From: Salarchaeum japonicum_A
Lineage (GTDB): Archaea > Halobacteriota > Halobacteria > Halobacteriales > Halobacteriaceae
Direction of reading: 5' to 3'
Length of the DNA: 64,000 nucleotides
Assembly: GCF_049705945.1 (NCBI RefSeq)
Contig: NZ_JBNAMV010000004.1
Span: 2,046,001-2,110,000 of the forward strand
The number at the start of each line of letters is the position of its first letter. Within the stretch, counting starts at the first letter, position 1. The translations under genes were made by a program, and so were the position numbers. Under the pieces are notes generated by a model that saw only the letters and a list, made by a program, of their open reading frames with translations, was not told the origin of the DNA and ran no database searches. Shown here piece by piece: positions 56,429 through 63,874 of the stretch.

Positions 56429-56590
56429 CGTCTCCGCGTTCGCAGGTTTCGCGGCTCGTGGCTCCGTTGTCGCCGCTCGCTTATTCCGCGGAGCCTCACC
56501 TGCGGTTCGGCCCCGCGTACCGCGTGCTCACGCTTCACGTCGTTCAGCGTTCGTGTGTTCCGCGGCGCGAAGCGCCGCGTATCCCGATGG
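56429..56590. other. Structured spacer after trm56 with hairpin
   Basis: About 160 bases without coding character. GTGGCTCCG (56458-) pairs loosely with CGGAGCCTCAC (56488-), and 56561-56579 is a perfect CGCGGCGC/GCGCCGCG hairpin with loop GAA, containing GCGAAGC. The tfe promoter follows. Confidence 0.55.
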
Positions 56591-56600
56591 TATTAAGGGT
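56591..56600 (+). promoter_or_regulatory. TATA box for the tfe operon
   Basis: TATTAAGGGT centred about 30 bases before the ATG at 56625. Confidence 0.6.
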
Positions 56601-56624
56601 CGTTCGGCCCGGAGTTACACGCAA

Positions 56625-57140
56625 ATGGCTTTTGAGGACTTACTCGACGATCCGGTGGTGCAGAAGTACCTCCACGAACTCGTCGGGCCGACGGGGATGC
56701 CGGTGGCGGCCGCGCCGCCGGACGGCGAGGTGACGGACGAGGAGCTCGCGGAGCGACTTGGCCTCGAACTGAACGACGTGCGCCGCGCGCTCTTCATTCT
56801 CTACGAGAACGACCTCGCGACCTACCGACGGGTCCGGGACGAGGATTCGGGCTGGCTGACCTACCTCTGGACGTTCGAGTACGACAACATCCCGGAGAAC
56901 CTCGCGGAGGAGATGGACCGCCTCCTGGAGGCGCTGCGGGAGCGCCGCGAGTACGAACTGGAGAACGAGTTCTACCTCTGTGAGGTGGACTCCATCCGGT
57001 TCGAGTTCGGTGAAGCGATGGACTTCGGATTCGAGTGTCCGGAGTGTGGGTCGCCCCTGGAGTCGATGGAGAACACGGACATGCTGTCGTCCATCGACGA
57101 CCGAATCAACGCGCTCGAATCGGAGTTGAACGCGGCATAA
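56625..57140 (+). CDS. tfe: Transcription factor TFE (TFIIE alpha homolog)
   Basis: A 171-residue TFE, which helps TFB and TBP open promoter DNA. Winged-helix domain: VQKYLHELVG, LAERLGLELNDVRRALFILYENDLATYRR (around residues 35-70). Zinc ribbon: C119 in FYLCEV, C138 and C141 in CPECG; the fourth ligand, normally Cys three residues after the first, is D122 in this sequence. A C-terminal acidic helix follows. ATG at 56625 is the start beginning AFEDLLDDP and agrees with the TATA box; the upstream in-frame codons are spacer. Its TAA overlaps the next gene by one base. Confidence 0.92.
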   Translation: MAFEDLLDDPVVQKYLHELVGPTGMPVAAAPPDGEVTDEELAERLGLELNDVRRALFILYENDLATYRRVRDEDSGWLTYLWTFEYDNIPENLAEEMDRLLEALRERREYELENEFYLCEVDSIRFEFGEAMDFGFECPECGSPLESMENTDMLSSIDDRINALESELNAA

Positions 57141-57805
57141 TGGTCGTCCTTGCAACCAAAGTGTACGTCGGCGGCGACGCCCGCGAACGCGCACTCGACG
57201 GCCTGCGGTCGCTCATCCAGAACACGGTCGGCGACCTCGACGTGGAGTTCGACATCGGCGTGCGTCACGACGGCTTCCCGTCCGTGACGCTCTCCGGGCC
57301 GGACGAGGAGGTCGCGCGGAACGCCCTGCGCGAGGAGTGGGGCGTCATCACGCCCCAGTTCCGCGAGGGCGACACCTACACGGGCACGCTCGAATCCTGG
57401 GACGAGGACGGGTTCGTTCTCGACGCGGGCGAGGAGATTCGGATTCCCACGGACGAACTCGGTCTCGGGCCCGGAACGCCCGAGCAGGTCCGACAGCGGT
57501 TCGGCCTCGTCCAGCACATGCCGCTCCGGTTCGTGTACGACGAGCCGTGTTCGCTCGCCGAGGAAGAGCGCGACCGACTGTTCGAGTGGACGCGCGGCAC
57601 CGGTCGCGTGAACGTGAACAGCGCCACCCGCGGGGAGACGCGGGCGACGGTGAACCGCGCGGGCCACGCGCACGACATCGTCACGGTCGAACGCCTCGGC
57701 CTCCTCGAACAGAGCATCATCTGTCGCGAGGACACGGACGCGCCCGGCCTGCTCTCCAGCATCGGCGAGTACCTGCCCGCCGAACTCCTCGCCGTCGTTC
57801 CATGA
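57140..57805 (+). CDS. DUF2110 family protein
   Basis: A 221-residue protein of the archaeal DUF2110 family, commonly next to tfe. It has an N-terminal ferredoxin-like part (TKVYVGGDARERALDGL), a middle S1-like segment (GDTYTGTLESWDEDGFVLDAG) and a C-terminal part with INSATRGETRATVNRAGH-type residues (NVNSATRGETRATVNR). The middle suggests RNA binding, as in S1 domains. ATG at 57140 shares its A with the tfe stop. Function unknown; the constant link to tfe hints at transcription or translation. Confidence 0.85.
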   Translation: MVVLATKVYVGGDARERALDGLRSLIQNTVGDLDVEFDIGVRHDGFPSVTLSGPDEEVARNALREEWGVITPQFREGDTYTGTLESWDEDGFVLDAGEEIRIPTDELGLGPGTPEQVRQRFGLVQHMPLRFVYDEPCSLAEEERDRLFEWTRGTGRVNVNSATRGETRATVNRAGHAHDIVTVERLGLLEQSIICREDTDAPGLLSSIGEYLPAELLAVVP

Positions 57806-58503
57806 GGCGTCGGCTGGTCGCGGTGCTCGCGGTTTGCGCGCTCGCCGCTACCGCCGGCTGTATGGGAATGGGGTTCTCCGGCGCAGACGGTGAGAACGTG
57901 TCCTACGACTGGAACGCGTCCGCGGACGCTTCAGTCGACGTATCGACGGGGTCCTATCAGGCAGTCTACCGCGTGAACAACACCACAGAGCTCTCCTTTT
58001 CGACGCCGACTGACCTCACGGGCGACCAGCCGGTCACGCTCTCGGCCGTGAAGTTCCAGTACTCGAACGGCACAGTCGTGAACGAGTCCGTGGTCGACGT
58101 TTCCCAGTCGCGTTCGTCGACGACGGTGTCGCTCCCGACCGATACGGGGCAGGTGGCGTTCACCGCGCCCGCCGACCAGCGAGGCGTCACCGTCTCCACG
58201 CCTGTCGAGGGGTCCTACGAGGTCGTACTCCCCGGTGACATGGACGTGGCGATTCCCGTGCTCGGCCACGTCGACCCCGGCGGTTACGATCGCTCCGTCG
58301 AGGACGGTCGCGTCCACCTCGCGTGGGAGTCGCTCGACAGCGGCCACATCGAGGTGACGTACTACTACGAACAGGACGTCTACCTCTTCGGGGGCGTCAT
58401 CGTGCTCGCCGTCCTGCTGGGCGTGACGGGCGCGTTCTACCTCCGTAACCAGATCCGGCGGCTCCAGCAGTACCGGGAGGACGCGGGTCTCGACGTCGAA
58501 TAG
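57802..58503 (+). CDS. Membrane lipoprotein of the tfe operon (DUF5803-like)
   Basis: A 233-residue protein with a lipoprotein signal (RRRLVAVLAVCALAATAGC, lipobox cysteine at residue 20), an extracellular beta-rich part (QAVYRVNNTTELSF and similar) and one C-terminal membrane helix (VYLFGGVIVLAVLLGVTGAFYL, near residue 200) with a charged cytoplasmic tail. It overlaps the DUF2110 stop by ATGA, so it belongs to the same operon. A haloarchaeal DUF5803-type protein by my recollection. Role unknown. Confidence 0.75.
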   Translation: MRRRLVAVLAVCALAATAGCMGMGFSGADGENVSYDWNASADASVDVSTGSYQAVYRVNNTTELSFSTPTDLTGDQPVTLSAVKFQYSNGTVVNESVVDVSQSRSSTTVSLPTDTGQVAFTAPADQRGVTVSTPVEGSYEVVLPGDMDVAIPVLGHVDPGGYDRSVEDGRVHLAWESLDSGHIEVTYYYEQDVYLFGGVIVLAVLLGVTGAFYLRNQIRRLQQYREDAGLDVE

Positions 58504-58512
58504 CGCTTTTAT
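58504..58512 (+). promoter_or_regulatory. TATA-like element for the CinA-like gene
   Basis: GCTTTTATC centred about 27 bases before the ATG at 58535. Confidence 0.5.
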
Positions 58513-58534
58513 CGTCGGCGTCCCTTCGGTCGGT

Positions 58535-59212
58535 ATGAAGGTCGGCGTTCTCACTGTCGGCGACGAGCTACTGTCCGGGGAGACGGAGAACACGAACGCG
58601 TCCTGGCTTGGCCGCAGGCTCGCGGAGCGCGGCGTCACCGTCCGCCGGACGGTCGTCGTGCCGGACGATATCGAGGAGATAGCGGCGGAGACGCGACGGC
58701 TCGCGGACCGGTACGACGCCGTCATCGTCACCGGTGGACTGGGGCCGACGCACGACGACGTGACGATGGACGGCGTCGCCGCGGCGTTCGACCGCGACGT
58801 GACCGAGCACCCGGACGCGGTCGCGTGGTTCGAGGCGCATGGCGGCTACCACAACAGCGACCTCGCCGAGGGAACGACGTTCCTCCCCGAGGACGCCCGC
58901 CTTCTACCGAACGAGGAGGGCGTCGCGCCGGGCGCGGTCGTAGAGAACGTCTACGTTCTCCCGGGCGTGCCGTCGGAGATGAAGGCGATGTTCGACGCGG
59001 TCGAATCCGAGTTCGAGGGCGAACGCACGCACGTCGAGGTCGTGCACTCGGAGAAGCCGGAGTCGGCGCTCGTCGACACGCTCACCGAAGTGCAGGAACA
59101 GTTCGACGTGACAGTCGGGAGCTATCCCGGCGACGGCGTTCGCATCCGCGTCGGAAGCCCCGACCCGGAGACGGCGGAGGCGGCGGCAGCGTGGTTGCGC
59201 GAACGAGTATAG
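58535..59212 (+). CDS. CinA N-terminal (MoaB/MogA-like) domain protein
   Basis: A 225-residue protein equal to the first domain of CinA (competence/damage-inducible), which belongs to the MoaB/MogA molybdopterin-binding superfamily. It shows VGDELLSGETENTNASWL near residue 8 and VTGGLGPTHDDVTMDGVA near residue 68. Bacterial CinA is an ADP-ribose pyrophosphatase/NMN deamidase, but the deamidase domain is absent here. Role in nucleotide salvage or in cofactor binding is not settled. TATA-like element upstream supports an independent transcript. Confidence 0.85.
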   Translation: MKVGVLTVGDELLSGETENTNASWLGRRLAERGVTVRRTVVVPDDIEEIAAETRRLADRYDAVIVTGGLGPTHDDVTMDGVAAAFDRDVTEHPDAVAWFEAHGGYHNSDLAEGTTFLPEDARLLPNEEGVAPGAVVENVYVLPGVPSEMKAMFDAVESEFEGERTHVEVVHSEKPESALVDTLTEVQEQFDVTVGSYPGDGVRIRVGSPDPETAEAAAAWLRERV

Positions 59213-59216
59213 CGCT

Positions 59217-59333
59217 CTACCGGAGGATAGACGCGGCCCACGCGACGACGAACAGGACGCCGACGGCGAGTACGGCGTAACTCACGAGGTCGATTGGCAG
59301 GCTGCCCGCGGTTTCCGCGACGAGTGCGTTCAT
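59217..59333 (-). CDS. Very small single-helix membrane protein
   Basis: A 38-residue frame, ATG at 59333 (CAT on the plus strand at 59331-59333) to TAG at 59217-59219. Residues ~15-35 form one membrane helix (VSYAVLAVGVLFVVAWAAS) before a short basic end. It fills the whole spacer between the CinA-like and ATP-NAD kinase-like genes. The hydrophobic helix and plausible start argue for a real gene, but there is no independent support. Confidence 0.5.
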   Translation of the reverse strand: MNALVAETAGSLPIDLVSYAVLAVGVLFVVAWAASILR

Positions 59334-59418
59334 ACCTGCGTCTCTCGCCCCGCGGGCTTAGTGTTTTTCGAGTCGCCGCGACCCCGTCGCACTTTACGCG
59401 CCCGCCCGTACGCCGGGT

Positions 59419-60486
59419 ATGCGCACTATCGGAGTCGTCGTGAACCCCATCGCGGGCATGGGGGGACGCGTCGGCCTGAAGGGAACCGACGGCGTTCTGG
59501 AGGAAGCGCGGCGGCGGGGCGCGGAGCCGCGAGCGCCGGAGCGCGCGACGAAGGCACTGCGCGCGCTCCGCGACGCCGACCCTGACGTTCGCGTGCTCGC
59601 GTACGGCGGCCGCATGGGCGCGGACGAGGCCCGCGACGCCGGGTTCGACCCCGAAGTCGTCGGCGATCCCGCGGGCGACGAGACGACCGCTTCCGACACT
59701 CGGGCCGCCGTCGAGGCGTTCGTGGACGTTGGCGTCGACCTCGTGTTGTTCGTCGGCGGGGACGGCACCGCCGTGGACATCGCGGAAGCGCTCGACGACC
59801 TCGATTCGGACACGCCGATTCTCGGCGTTCCCGCGGGCGTGAAAGTCTATTCTTCGGTGTTCGCGGTGCGGCCGGAGGCCGCGGGCCGTATCGCCGCGTC
59901 CTTCGAGCGAACCGAGGGCCGGGAAGTGAACGACATCGACGAGGACGCGTACCGCGAGGGCGAGGTGCGGGCCGAACTGAAAGCCGTCGTCGAGGTTCCG
60001 GTCGCGGAACAGCTCCAGTCGAGCAAGCAGCTCTCGGGTGGGACCGTCGAGGCACTCGCCGAGGGAGTTGCGGACGACGTCGAGGACGGCGTGACGTACG
60101 TGCTCGGCCCCGGAAGCACCGTCGGCGCGGTGAAGGAGGCGCTCGGCTTTCCGGGGTCGCCGCTCGGCGTGGATCTGTGGCGGGACGGCGAGGTGCTCGT
60201 CCGGGACGCGACCGAGGACGACATCCTCGCACACCTCGGCGAGCGCAACGTCATCGTCGTGTCGCCCATCGGCGGTCAGGGGTTCGTGTTCGGCCGCGGC
60301 AACCACCAGATAAGCCCCGAGGTCATCCGGCGGAGTGAGGTCGAGGTCGTTGCGTCCCGTCGAAAGCTCGACGATATCGGCGCGCTCCGCGTGGACACCG
60401 GTGACGAGGACGTGGACGAGTCGCTCCGCGGCTGGATGCGCGTGCGGACGGGCCGCTTCGAGCGACGCCTCGTCAAGGTCGTCTAG
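59419..60486 (+). CDS. ATP-NAD kinase-like protein
   Basis: A 355-residue protein of the NAD kinase/diacylglycerol-kinase-like family (COG3199 type). The glycine-rich NPIAGMGGRVGLKG is near residue 11 and the nucleotide-binding FVGGDGTAVDIAEAL near residue 113, followed by GVPAGVKVYSSVFAV. NAD kinase activity is a fair inference, but the archaeal COG3199 proteins are not the classical Nad kinase and the true substrate is unclear. It is followed by a separately transcribed PhoU-like regulator. Confidence 0.8.
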   Translation: MRTIGVVVNPIAGMGGRVGLKGTDGVLEEARRRGAEPRAPERATKALRALRDADPDVRVLAYGGRMGADEARDAGFDPEVVGDPAGDETTASDTRAAVEAFVDVGVDLVLFVGGDGTAVDIAEALDDLDSDTPILGVPAGVKVYSSVFAVRPEAAGRIAASFERTEGREVNDIDEDAYREGEVRAELKAVVEVPVAEQLQSSKQLSGGTVEALAEGVADDVEDGVTYVLGPGSTVGAVKEALGFPGSPLGVDLWRDGEVLVRDATEDDILAHLGERNVIVVSPIGGQGFVFGRGNHQISPEVIRRSEVEVVASRRKLDDIGALRVDTGDEDVDESLRGWMRVRTGRFERRLVKVV

Positions 60487-60550
60487 GGCGCAGTGGCGAG
60501 ATGTGAGTGAACACGCAACATCCTAAGGCCAATATAAGGTTCGAGAGACA

Positions 60551-60560
60551 AGATTAAGTC
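60551..60560 (+). promoter_or_regulatory. TATA box for the PhoU-like regulator gene
   Basis: AGATTAAGTC centred about 27 bases before the ATG at 60583. Confidence 0.6.
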
Positions 60561-60582
60561 CGATTGGTCACTCTGTTCGGGT

Positions 60583-61629
60583 ATGGATACGCGAAAGGTT
60601 CAACGCCTCGGCCCCTCGACGCTCGCGATGACGCTGCCCGCGGAGTGGGCGCGCGCGCAGAACGTCGAGAAGGGCGAGGAGATAACGGTTCGCGAGAGTG
60701 GGAAGGGAACGCTCACCATCACGCCCGAGTCATCCCGCGAGGAGGACACCGAAGCGACGATTCACGTCGAGTCCTTCGCCGCCGACGCCCCCGATAGCGT
60801 CGACGCCGTCGAACGCGCCATCGTCGGCCAGTACGTGCTCGGCCGCCGCATCATTCACGTCGAGAGCGACGGCGCGCTCGACTCCGCGCACATCAACGCC
60901 GTCTACAAGGCCGAAACCCAACTCATGGGGCTCGGCGTCATCGAGGAGACGCCCGAACGCATCACCATCCGGTGCTCGGTCGACCCCGAGGACTTCGACC
61001 TCGACAACCTCCTCCAGCGCCTCGAGAACACCGGCAGCACGATGCGCGGCGAGGCCATCAAAGCGCTCGCGCACGGCAACCCCGACATCGCCCAGCGCGC
61101 GCTCAACCGCGAACGCCAGGCGAACAAGATCTTCGTCCTCTGTCTCCGCCTCATCTTCACCGCCTACCAGAACCCGAACCTCGCGCGCGCCGTCGGATTG
61201 GACGACGGCTTCCCCCTCATCGGCTACCGGAGCGTCGCGAAGAACCTCGAGCTCACCGCGGACAACGCCGAGGACATCGCCGAAATCGTCCTCGAAACCG
61301 AGGGACACACGCTCGACATCGACTCGAAGATACTCCGCCGCATCCGCGAGTTCACCGACCAAGTCGACGAAATCACGAAACTCTCCGTCGACGCCGTCGT
61401 GAACCGCGACTACGACGCCACCGTCGAGGTCCGCAAACTCTTCAAGGACATCGAGGACCGCGAGGGCGAAATCCTCGCCGACCTCCCCGAGATGGAGAAC
61501 GAGAAACTCCTCCGCGTCCGCGAAGTCCTCGTCAGCCTCCAGCAGACCGCGCAGTACGCGATGCGGAACGCCGAAATCGCCGCGAACCTCGCGCTCAACG
61601 AACAGTCCGACCACACCACCATCAACTAA
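60583..61629 (+). CDS. AbrB-PhoU phosphate uptake regulator
   Basis: A 348-residue DNA-binding PhoU-type regulator. Residues ~1-55 are a SpoVT/AbrB swapped-hairpin domain (RLGPSTLAMTLPAEWARAQNVEKGEEITV, partial RLGPSTLAMTLPAEW); the rest contains two PhoU helical bundles (LENTGSTMRGEAIKALAHGNPDI and ADNAEDIAEIVLETEG, with metal-binding Glu/Asp). In haloarchaea, such proteins control phosphate-dependent genes. No pst genes are in the window, so its targets must lie elsewhere. Start agrees with the TATA box. Confidence 0.9.
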   Translation: MDTRKVQRLGPSTLAMTLPAEWARAQNVEKGEEITVRESGKGTLTITPESSREEDTEATIHVESFAADAPDSVDAVERAIVGQYVLGRRIIHVESDGALDSAHINAVYKAETQLMGLGVIEETPERITIRCSVDPEDFDLDNLLQRLENTGSTMRGEAIKALAHGNPDIAQRALNRERQANKIFVLCLRLIFTAYQNPNLARAVGLDDGFPLIGYRSVAKNLELTADNAEDIAEIVLETEGHTLDIDSKILRRIREFTDQVDEITKLSVDAVVNRDYDATVEVRKLFKDIEDREGEILADLPEMENEKLLRVREVLVSLQQTAQYAMRNAEIAANLALNEQSDHTTIN

Positions 61630-61642
61630 CCGCTGCGGCCGT

Positions 61643-62119
61643 CTAGCCGCCGATTTTCCTCGCACGCAGCGGGCTTCGCCCGTCGAGTTCGCACGCGAAT
61701 CCCGGATGTTCGGCGAAGTGCCGCACCATCATGTGACGCCGCGACCCCGTCAACCCCGCCTTCGAGAGGTCGTCAGCGTCGAACACGTCCGGGAGTCGGT
61801 CGAACAACCGCCTGGCTTCCCGGAACGTCTCGAACACCGCGGAGTTCCCCGTGGAGTCCGCGTTCCGGCGTTCGACGACGTAACTACCGTCCTCGCGGTG
61901 GACGCACGCGGTGCGGAAGAAGGATTCGCGGCGCGTGAGGGCGTCCCCGACGCCGTCTTTCAGTTCCTCGGCGGCGTCTCGGGAGAGTTCGACCGTCTCG
62001 CCGCCGATCGTGACGACGACCGATTCGCCCTTGCCGTCGACTGCAATCTCATCACGCGTGGAGAACGCGACCAGGAGACTGAGTACTCCGTGCCATACTC
62101 GAAACACCGCCCTCCTCAC
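61643..62119 (-). CDS. Haloarchaeal protein of unknown function, overlapping the WHy gene
   Basis: A 158-residue basic-acidic mixed protein. A central EIAVDGKGESVVVTIGGETVELSRDAAEEL segment (residues ~29-55, beta then helix) and an Arg-rich C-terminal half that includes GSRRHMMVRHFAEHPG. No family motif is certain. The GTG at 62119 (or a GTG at 62107) lies inside the 3' end of the upstream gene, giving an overlap of up to 68 bases in another frame, unusual for this compact but mostly 4-base-overlapping genome. Confidence 0.62.
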   Translation of the reverse strand: MRRAVFRVWHGVLSLLVAFSTRDEIAVDGKGESVVVTIGGETVELSRDAAEELKDGVGDALTRRESFFRTACVHREDGSYVVERRNADSTGNSAVFETFREARRLFDRLPDVFDADDLSKAGLTGSRRHMMVRHFAEHPGFACELDGRSPLRARKIGG

Positions 62120-63329
62120 TCATAAACGTACTCCCCTGACTGACTGCGAGGATGCCGCCGTCGTCCGTCGTCGTCCCGCTAGTCGTCGTCTCACCGCCGG
62201 TCGTCGCTCCATCGCCCGTCGTGGTTCCGCCGTCCGTGGTCGTGTCGCCTGAAGTCGCCGTGCCGTCGCTCGTGTCGGTCGTGGTCGTCCCACTCGTGGT
62301 CGTGCTATCCCCGCGGTCCGATGTGGTCGTGGTGGTGTCGTTCGACGCGCCGTTCGACGAGTCGTTCTCGTCGCCGTCTTGGAAGATGTTCGTCTCGATG
62401 GTACGGTTGTACGTGAGGCCGCGCAGCGGAATCCGCATCTCGCCCGCCCCAGCTACCGGCGGGTCGATGACCGCGTAGAAGTCGATGGTGAGGTTCGTCA
62501 CCTGGTCGTTCCGGAGGTGGGACACCCACCACTCGTCGAGGCGCTGGTTCCGGATGGCCGTCTGCGCGTTCACGACCTTGGACTCGTGCGGCGGAACGAC
62601 GACGCCCCGGTCGAGTTCACCGCTCCCGACCGAGATGTCGTTCATCGTGATGTTGTACCCGATCTTGGAGACGCCGAGCGGGGTGTCCTTCGGGTTGTGC
62701 ACGAGGAACTCCATATCGATGGGGGTCTCGGCGGACGACACGCCACCCCAGGAGGCGTTCGTGCGGTTCACGTAGAACAATGGGTCGTCCACGAGAACGC
62801 TCCCCGAGTCGACGGCACGCGTCTCGCTCGAATTGAACTGACTGATGATGTCCGTCGAAATGGTCTGTCCGCCCGTCTGATAGTTGAACGTCCGACCAAG
62901 CAGGCCCGAGTGCACGTCCGCGTTCACCACGAGCGACGTGGATTCGCCGTTCCGAATGTGCGTCACCCACCAGTCCGGAATCCGATTGTTCTGGAGGTAC
63001 GTCGTGAGATTGATGCTCGTATTCCCGGTGTCGATGTCGAACCCGGACTTCGACCCCGTGGCCATCGTCACGTCGTTCATCAGCACGCTGTAGTTCACGG
63101 TCGTGTCACCGAGTCGAACCCCGAGCGGGTTCGGGTTGTGAACGACGAGTTCGGTGTTCACGGCCGTCGTGTCGTCCGTGATTTCCCCGAAGTCGTTGTC
63201 CATCGAGGCGACGCTCGGCACGCCGACGACGCCAGTGACCACCGCACCCCCCGCCACGACGCCCAGGCCGAGGACGACCGTGAGCGCGACGCGGATAGTG
63301 CTCCCGAACAACAGCGAACGAACGTCCAT
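62052..63329 (-). CDS. WHy/LEA14-type surface protein with Thr-rich C-terminus
   Basis: A 425-residue protein with one N-terminal membrane helix (STIRVALTVVLGLGVVAGGAVV, residues ~10-30), two WHy (LEA14) domains (each starting with a N-P-N-P or N-P-K-D hinge: VVHNPNPLGVRLGDTT near residue 60 and FLVHNPKDTPLGVSKIG near residue 205), and a Thr/Gly/Asp-rich, likely glycosylated C-terminal region (residues ~325-395). WHy proteins occur in desiccation- or stress-related and surface settings. ATG at 63329. Its end overlaps the next gene; a Met in frame at residue 403 begins the part that overlaps. Confidence 0.8.
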   Translation of the reverse strand: MDVRSLLFGSTIRVALTVVLGLGVVAGGAVVTGVVGVPSVASMDNDFGEITDDTTAVNTELVVHNPNPLGVRLGDTTVNYSVLMNDVTMATGSKSGFDIDTGNTSINLTTYLQNNRIPDWWVTHIRNGESTSLVVNADVHSGLLGRTFNYQTGGQTISTDIISQFNSSETRAVDSGSVLVDDPLFYVNRTNASWGGVSSAETPIDMEFLVHNPKDTPLGVSKIGYNITMNDISVGSGELDRGVVVPPHESKVVNAQTAIRNQRLDEWWVSHLRNDQVTNLTIDFYAVIDPPVAGAGEMRIPLRGLTYNRTIETNIFQDGDENDSSNGASNDTTTTTSDRGDSTTTSGTTTTDTSDGTATSGDTTTDGGTTTGDGATTGGETTTSGTTTDDGGILAVSQGSTFMSEEGGVSSMARSTQSPGRVLHA

Positions 63330-63411
63330 ACGTCGTGAACGCACTCCCCGTGGTTAATCGTTGTCGGCCGCCATGGAAGTGATTAAGGCACTCGCGCCGG
63401 ACGACTCGCGT

Positions 63412-63591
63412 ATGGCAACCGAAACCGAAACTGACGCGAGCCTCGGCGGAGGCGTGCTGCTCGGCGCGCTCAGCGTCGCCGGCGCGCTCGGGATGTACGT
63501 CGCGCAGAGTCAAGCGAACACCGCGTGGGCGTTCGCGGCCGCGGTCACCCTTGGCGTCCTCGCCGTCGGCGCGTTCCACGTCTACGACTGA
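63412..63591 (+). CDS. Small two-helix membrane protein
   Basis: A 59-residue protein with two membrane helices (GGVLLGALSVAGALGMYV near residue 11; WAFAAAVTLGVLAVGAFHV near residue 38). The ATG at 63412 follows a GAACTC-type basic spacer; an in-frame ATG 13 codons earlier (63373) has weaker coding character. Function unknown; similar small membrane proteins occur across haloarchaea. Confidence 0.65.
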   Translation: MATETETDASLGGGVLLGALSVAGALGMYVAQSQANTAWAFAAAVTLGVLAVGAFHVYD

Positions 63592-63639
63592 CGCCGCGGG
63601 GGCGATGCGTTTTTGCGGGTACTCCCACAACCACCGAGT

Positions 63640-63831
63640 ATGCCCACGACATCGAAGACGGACCGCGCCCTATCCTTCCTGTTCAGTCCGATTAGCTCGG
63701 ACGACCCCTTCATGACGCTCGTCGGACTGATGCTGCTCACGGCAATGGTGTTCCTCTTCCTCCCACTGCTCCCCGTGCTCGCCGCGCTCTGGATGCTCGA
63801 TAAAGTCCTCGGCAGTCCGGACGCGGAGTGA
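63640..63831 (+). CDS. Small haloarchaeal membrane protein
   Basis: A 63-residue protein: a short N-terminal cytoplasmic part (TSKTDRALSFLFSPISSDD) and one or two membrane helices (FMTLVGLMLLTAMVFLFLPLLPVLAALWML, near residue 25-55), ending in an acidic tail. It begins 48 bases after the previous small gene. A T-run in GCGTTTTTGCGG (63608-63619) about 27 bases upstream may be its promoter. Function unknown. Confidence 0.62.
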   Translation: MPTTSKTDRALSFLFSPISSDDPFMTLVGLMLLTAMVFLFLPLLPVLAALWMLDKVLGSPDAE

Positions 63832-63840
63832 GCAGCAGAA

Positions 63841-63850
63841 CCATTAAGCG
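63841..63850 (+). promoter_or_regulatory. TATA box for the last gene
   Basis: CCATTAAGCG centred about 29 bases before the ATG at 63875. Confidence 0.6.
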
Positions 63851-63874
63851 CTCGAAACCCGTACTATCCCACTA

